Program-made: the position numbers and the translations under genes
The notes under the pieces: generated by a model
The model's database searches: none
Seen by the model: only the letters and a program-made list of their open reading frames with translations
What the model was told of the DNA's origin: nothing
Shown: positions 21,001 to 21,865 of the stretch, in pieces
Numbering within the stretch: the first letter of the stretch is position 1
Layout of the letters: each line of letters begins with the position of its first letter
Source: Thoreauomyces humboldtii
Lineage: Eukaryota > Chytridiomycota > Chytridiomycetes > Spizellomycetales > Powellomycetaceae
DNA: 21,865 nt
Assembly: GCA_027596035.1 (NCBI GenBank)
Contig: JADGJA010000351.1
Coordinates: 1-21,865 of the forward strand
Reading direction: 5' to 3'

Positions 21001-21766
21001 ATAAACGCACCCGCGGCAAGCGCCGTCACCCTTCGCCGACCTGAGACTGAGGCAGTGTTGAATGACCTCGGGCAACGATTTCCGATGAAGATTCTGTTGG
21101 CCGAAGATAACGCTGTCAACATCAAGCTGGCTGTCCGCATGCTCGTAAGTACCTGACCTGATCATTGGTCAACTACGCAGGCTCACTGTCCTTGATAGTC
21201 TCGGTTGGGTTATGAAGCGGTGGTGGTGCTTAACGGCGCTGAGGCAGTCCGAGAAGCAAAAGCGAATCCGTATGACCTGATACTGATGGACATGCAAATG
21301 GTACGACTTTGTACCTTACTACGACAGTATAGCCCCCGGTCTGCTAAATACAGCCTTGTTTACCAGCCAATCATGGGCGGTATCGAAGCTACGACGTGCA
21401 TACGATCCGATAAGACGATATTCATGCAACCTGTCATAATCGCCTTGACCGCCAATGCTATGGAGACGGACAGGCAGAAATGCCTGGACGCTGGGATGGA
21501 CCATCATCTGTCGAAACCTATCAAAATGGATGTCCTTGCCGACGCGTTGGAGCTATGGTGGGTTGGAAACGCACCGTATCTTGATTGTGACCGCTAAGTT
21601 CCTGACTGGCGAAACTTAAAATTTCAGGGGTGCCAAGATTGCGACGCATCGGATGGCTCAAAGAAGCACGCAACGGTTGTCCGGCGACTCGATAAGACGC
21701 ATCGGATCCACGAAAGACGGCGTTGCGTTACCCCGGTCTAGCTTCGGTGCCTTTGTCGAAGGCTGA
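18057..21766 (+). CDS. Transmembrane hybrid histidine kinase (HAMP, HisKA, HATPase, receiver)
   Basis: Nineteen exons: 18057-18771, 18833-18882, 18944-19124, 19216-19571, 19636-19648, 19710-19745, 19807-19815, 19882-19950, 20013-20056, 20125-20133, 20199-20397, 20455-20576, 20636-20671, 20737-20796, 20862-20864, 20929-21144, 21199-21300, 21367-21557, 21628-21766 (849 aa). A sensor that autophosphorylates on His and passes the phosphate to its own receiver Asp, then normally to an Hpt protein upstream of a stress pathway. TM1 is at about 44-66, an extracellular domain of about 260 residues follows (SSYRFVIPP, possibly Cache-like), TM2 at about 327-350, HAMP at about 345-400, and a coiled coil to 434. 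Catalytic boxes: [15 protein letters not shown] (His443), INLVGN (N box, Asn556), DTGIGIP (594-600), [22 protein letters not shown] (623-634). Receiver: Glu693/Asp694 in LLAEDNAVN, phospho-Asp737 in LILMDMQMP, Thr768, Lys790 in LSKP. No PAS domain. Four exons are 13 nt or less, each needed for an intact motif. Confidence 0.93.
19636..19648 (+). other. 13-nt microexon of the histidine kinase (H box)
   Basis: TCCGCTTTCCTAG between introns of 64 nt (19572-19635) and 61 nt (19649-19709). It supplies Ser-Ala-Phe-Leu and the first base of Ala, completing the [14 protein letters not shown] box. Skipping it would shift the frame and remove the conserved Phe-Leu-Ala before the catalytic helix. Confidence 0.85.
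19807..19815 (+). other. 9-nt microexon of the histidine kinase (after the H box)
   Basis: GCATCATAG between introns of 61 nt (19746-19806) and 66 nt (19816-19881). Joined to its neighbours it gives LNGIIGLSALL, the standard HisKA continuation. The downstream acceptor at 19880-19881 (CATGTCAG) is chosen over the CTTCAG at 19866 because only it keeps the frame. Confidence 0.8.
20125..20133 (+). other. 9-nt microexon of the histidine kinase (DFSKIEAGK motif)
   Basis: TTTTCGAAG between introns of 68 nt (20057-20124) and 65 nt (20134-20198) encodes Phe-Ser-Lys. The spliced product [14 protein letters not shown] matches the second HisKA helix exactly; without the microexon the three most conserved residues would be lost although the frame would survive. 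Confidence 0.9.
20862..20864 (+). other. 3-nt microexon of the histidine kinase (single Gln codon)
   Basis: CAA lies between TTCGCAG (acceptor) and GTGAGT (strong donor). Flanking introns are 65 nt (20797-20861) and 64 nt (20865-20928), both the usual size here. It encodes Gln634 in [12 protein letters not shown], a residue conserved at this point in hybrid kinases. Treating 20797-20928 as one intron keeps the frame but loses the Gln and gives a 132-nt intron, longer than any other in the window. A one-codon exon is rare, so transcript proof matters. Confidence 0.7.
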
Positions 21767-21865
21767 CCCGCCGTCATCTGCTCACACCATCGCCGGCGCC
21801 AGCATTGTCGAATGCAAGTAAAGCATCCTCTGGAGGACTATTCTATTCGATCACCCCCCCTCCCC

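Noticed and set aside
1..21865. Insertion sequences, transposons, CRISPR arrays, phage or viral genes
   Set aside because: No transposase, integrase, reverse transcriptase or capsid motifs, no terminal inverted repeats, and no regularly spaced direct repeats apart from the minisatellite.

Overview
The window is eukaryotic nuclear DNA. It holds seven protein-coding genes, all split by short GT-AG introns. I count 57 complete introns, nearly all 53-97 nt, with the extremes at 110 and 121 nt. Read through these junctions, each of the six complete genes gives an uninterrupted reading frame in the standard genetic code with recognisable family motifs to the last exon. The gene content (two-component hybrid histidine kinase with HAMP and receiver domains, LRO1-type PDAT, Ptc2/Ptc3-type PP2C, Sec62, secreted tannase/feruloyl esterase) suggests a fungus. 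The mitochondrial bifunctional LKR/SDH and the bacterial-type BMP domain fused to kelch repeats are unusual for Dikarya and point to an early-diverging, perhaps zoosporic (chytrid-like), fungus. That placement is an inference and no lineage is certain.

Layout, left to right. 1-2794 (-): BMP/PnrA-like domain plus kelch-repeat secretory protein, cut by the left edge. 3281-3945: C-rich minisatellite, followed by about 600 bp with no gene. 4563-6795 (-): secreted tannase/feruloyl esterase with a Gly-Pro-rich insert. 7355-8606 (-): PP2C phosphatase. 9204-10196 (+): SEC62, divergent from PP2C. 11070-14771 (+): mitochondrial lysine-ketoglutarate reductase/saccharopine dehydrogenase. 14966-17387 (-): phospholipid:diacylglycerol acyltransferase, tail-to-tail with the lysine gene. 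18057-21766 (+): hybrid histidine kinase, divergent from PDAT.

The genes do not form one pathway. They are a dense set of housekeeping and secretory genes (SEC62, PDAT, LKR/SDH, PP2C) mixed with environment-facing ones (secreted tannase, BMP-kelch ectodomain, transmembrane sensor kinase). No mobile element, CRISPR array, rRNA or tRNA was recognised.

Two observations stand out. The histidine kinase gene has four microexons of 13, 9, 9 and 3 nt, all coding inside or next to catalytic motifs; the 3-nt exon encodes one Gln between the G2 box and the last strand of the ATPase domain. The left-edge gene fuses a bacterial nucleoside-receptor fold to kelch repeats on a secretory protein whose C-terminus lies outside the window.
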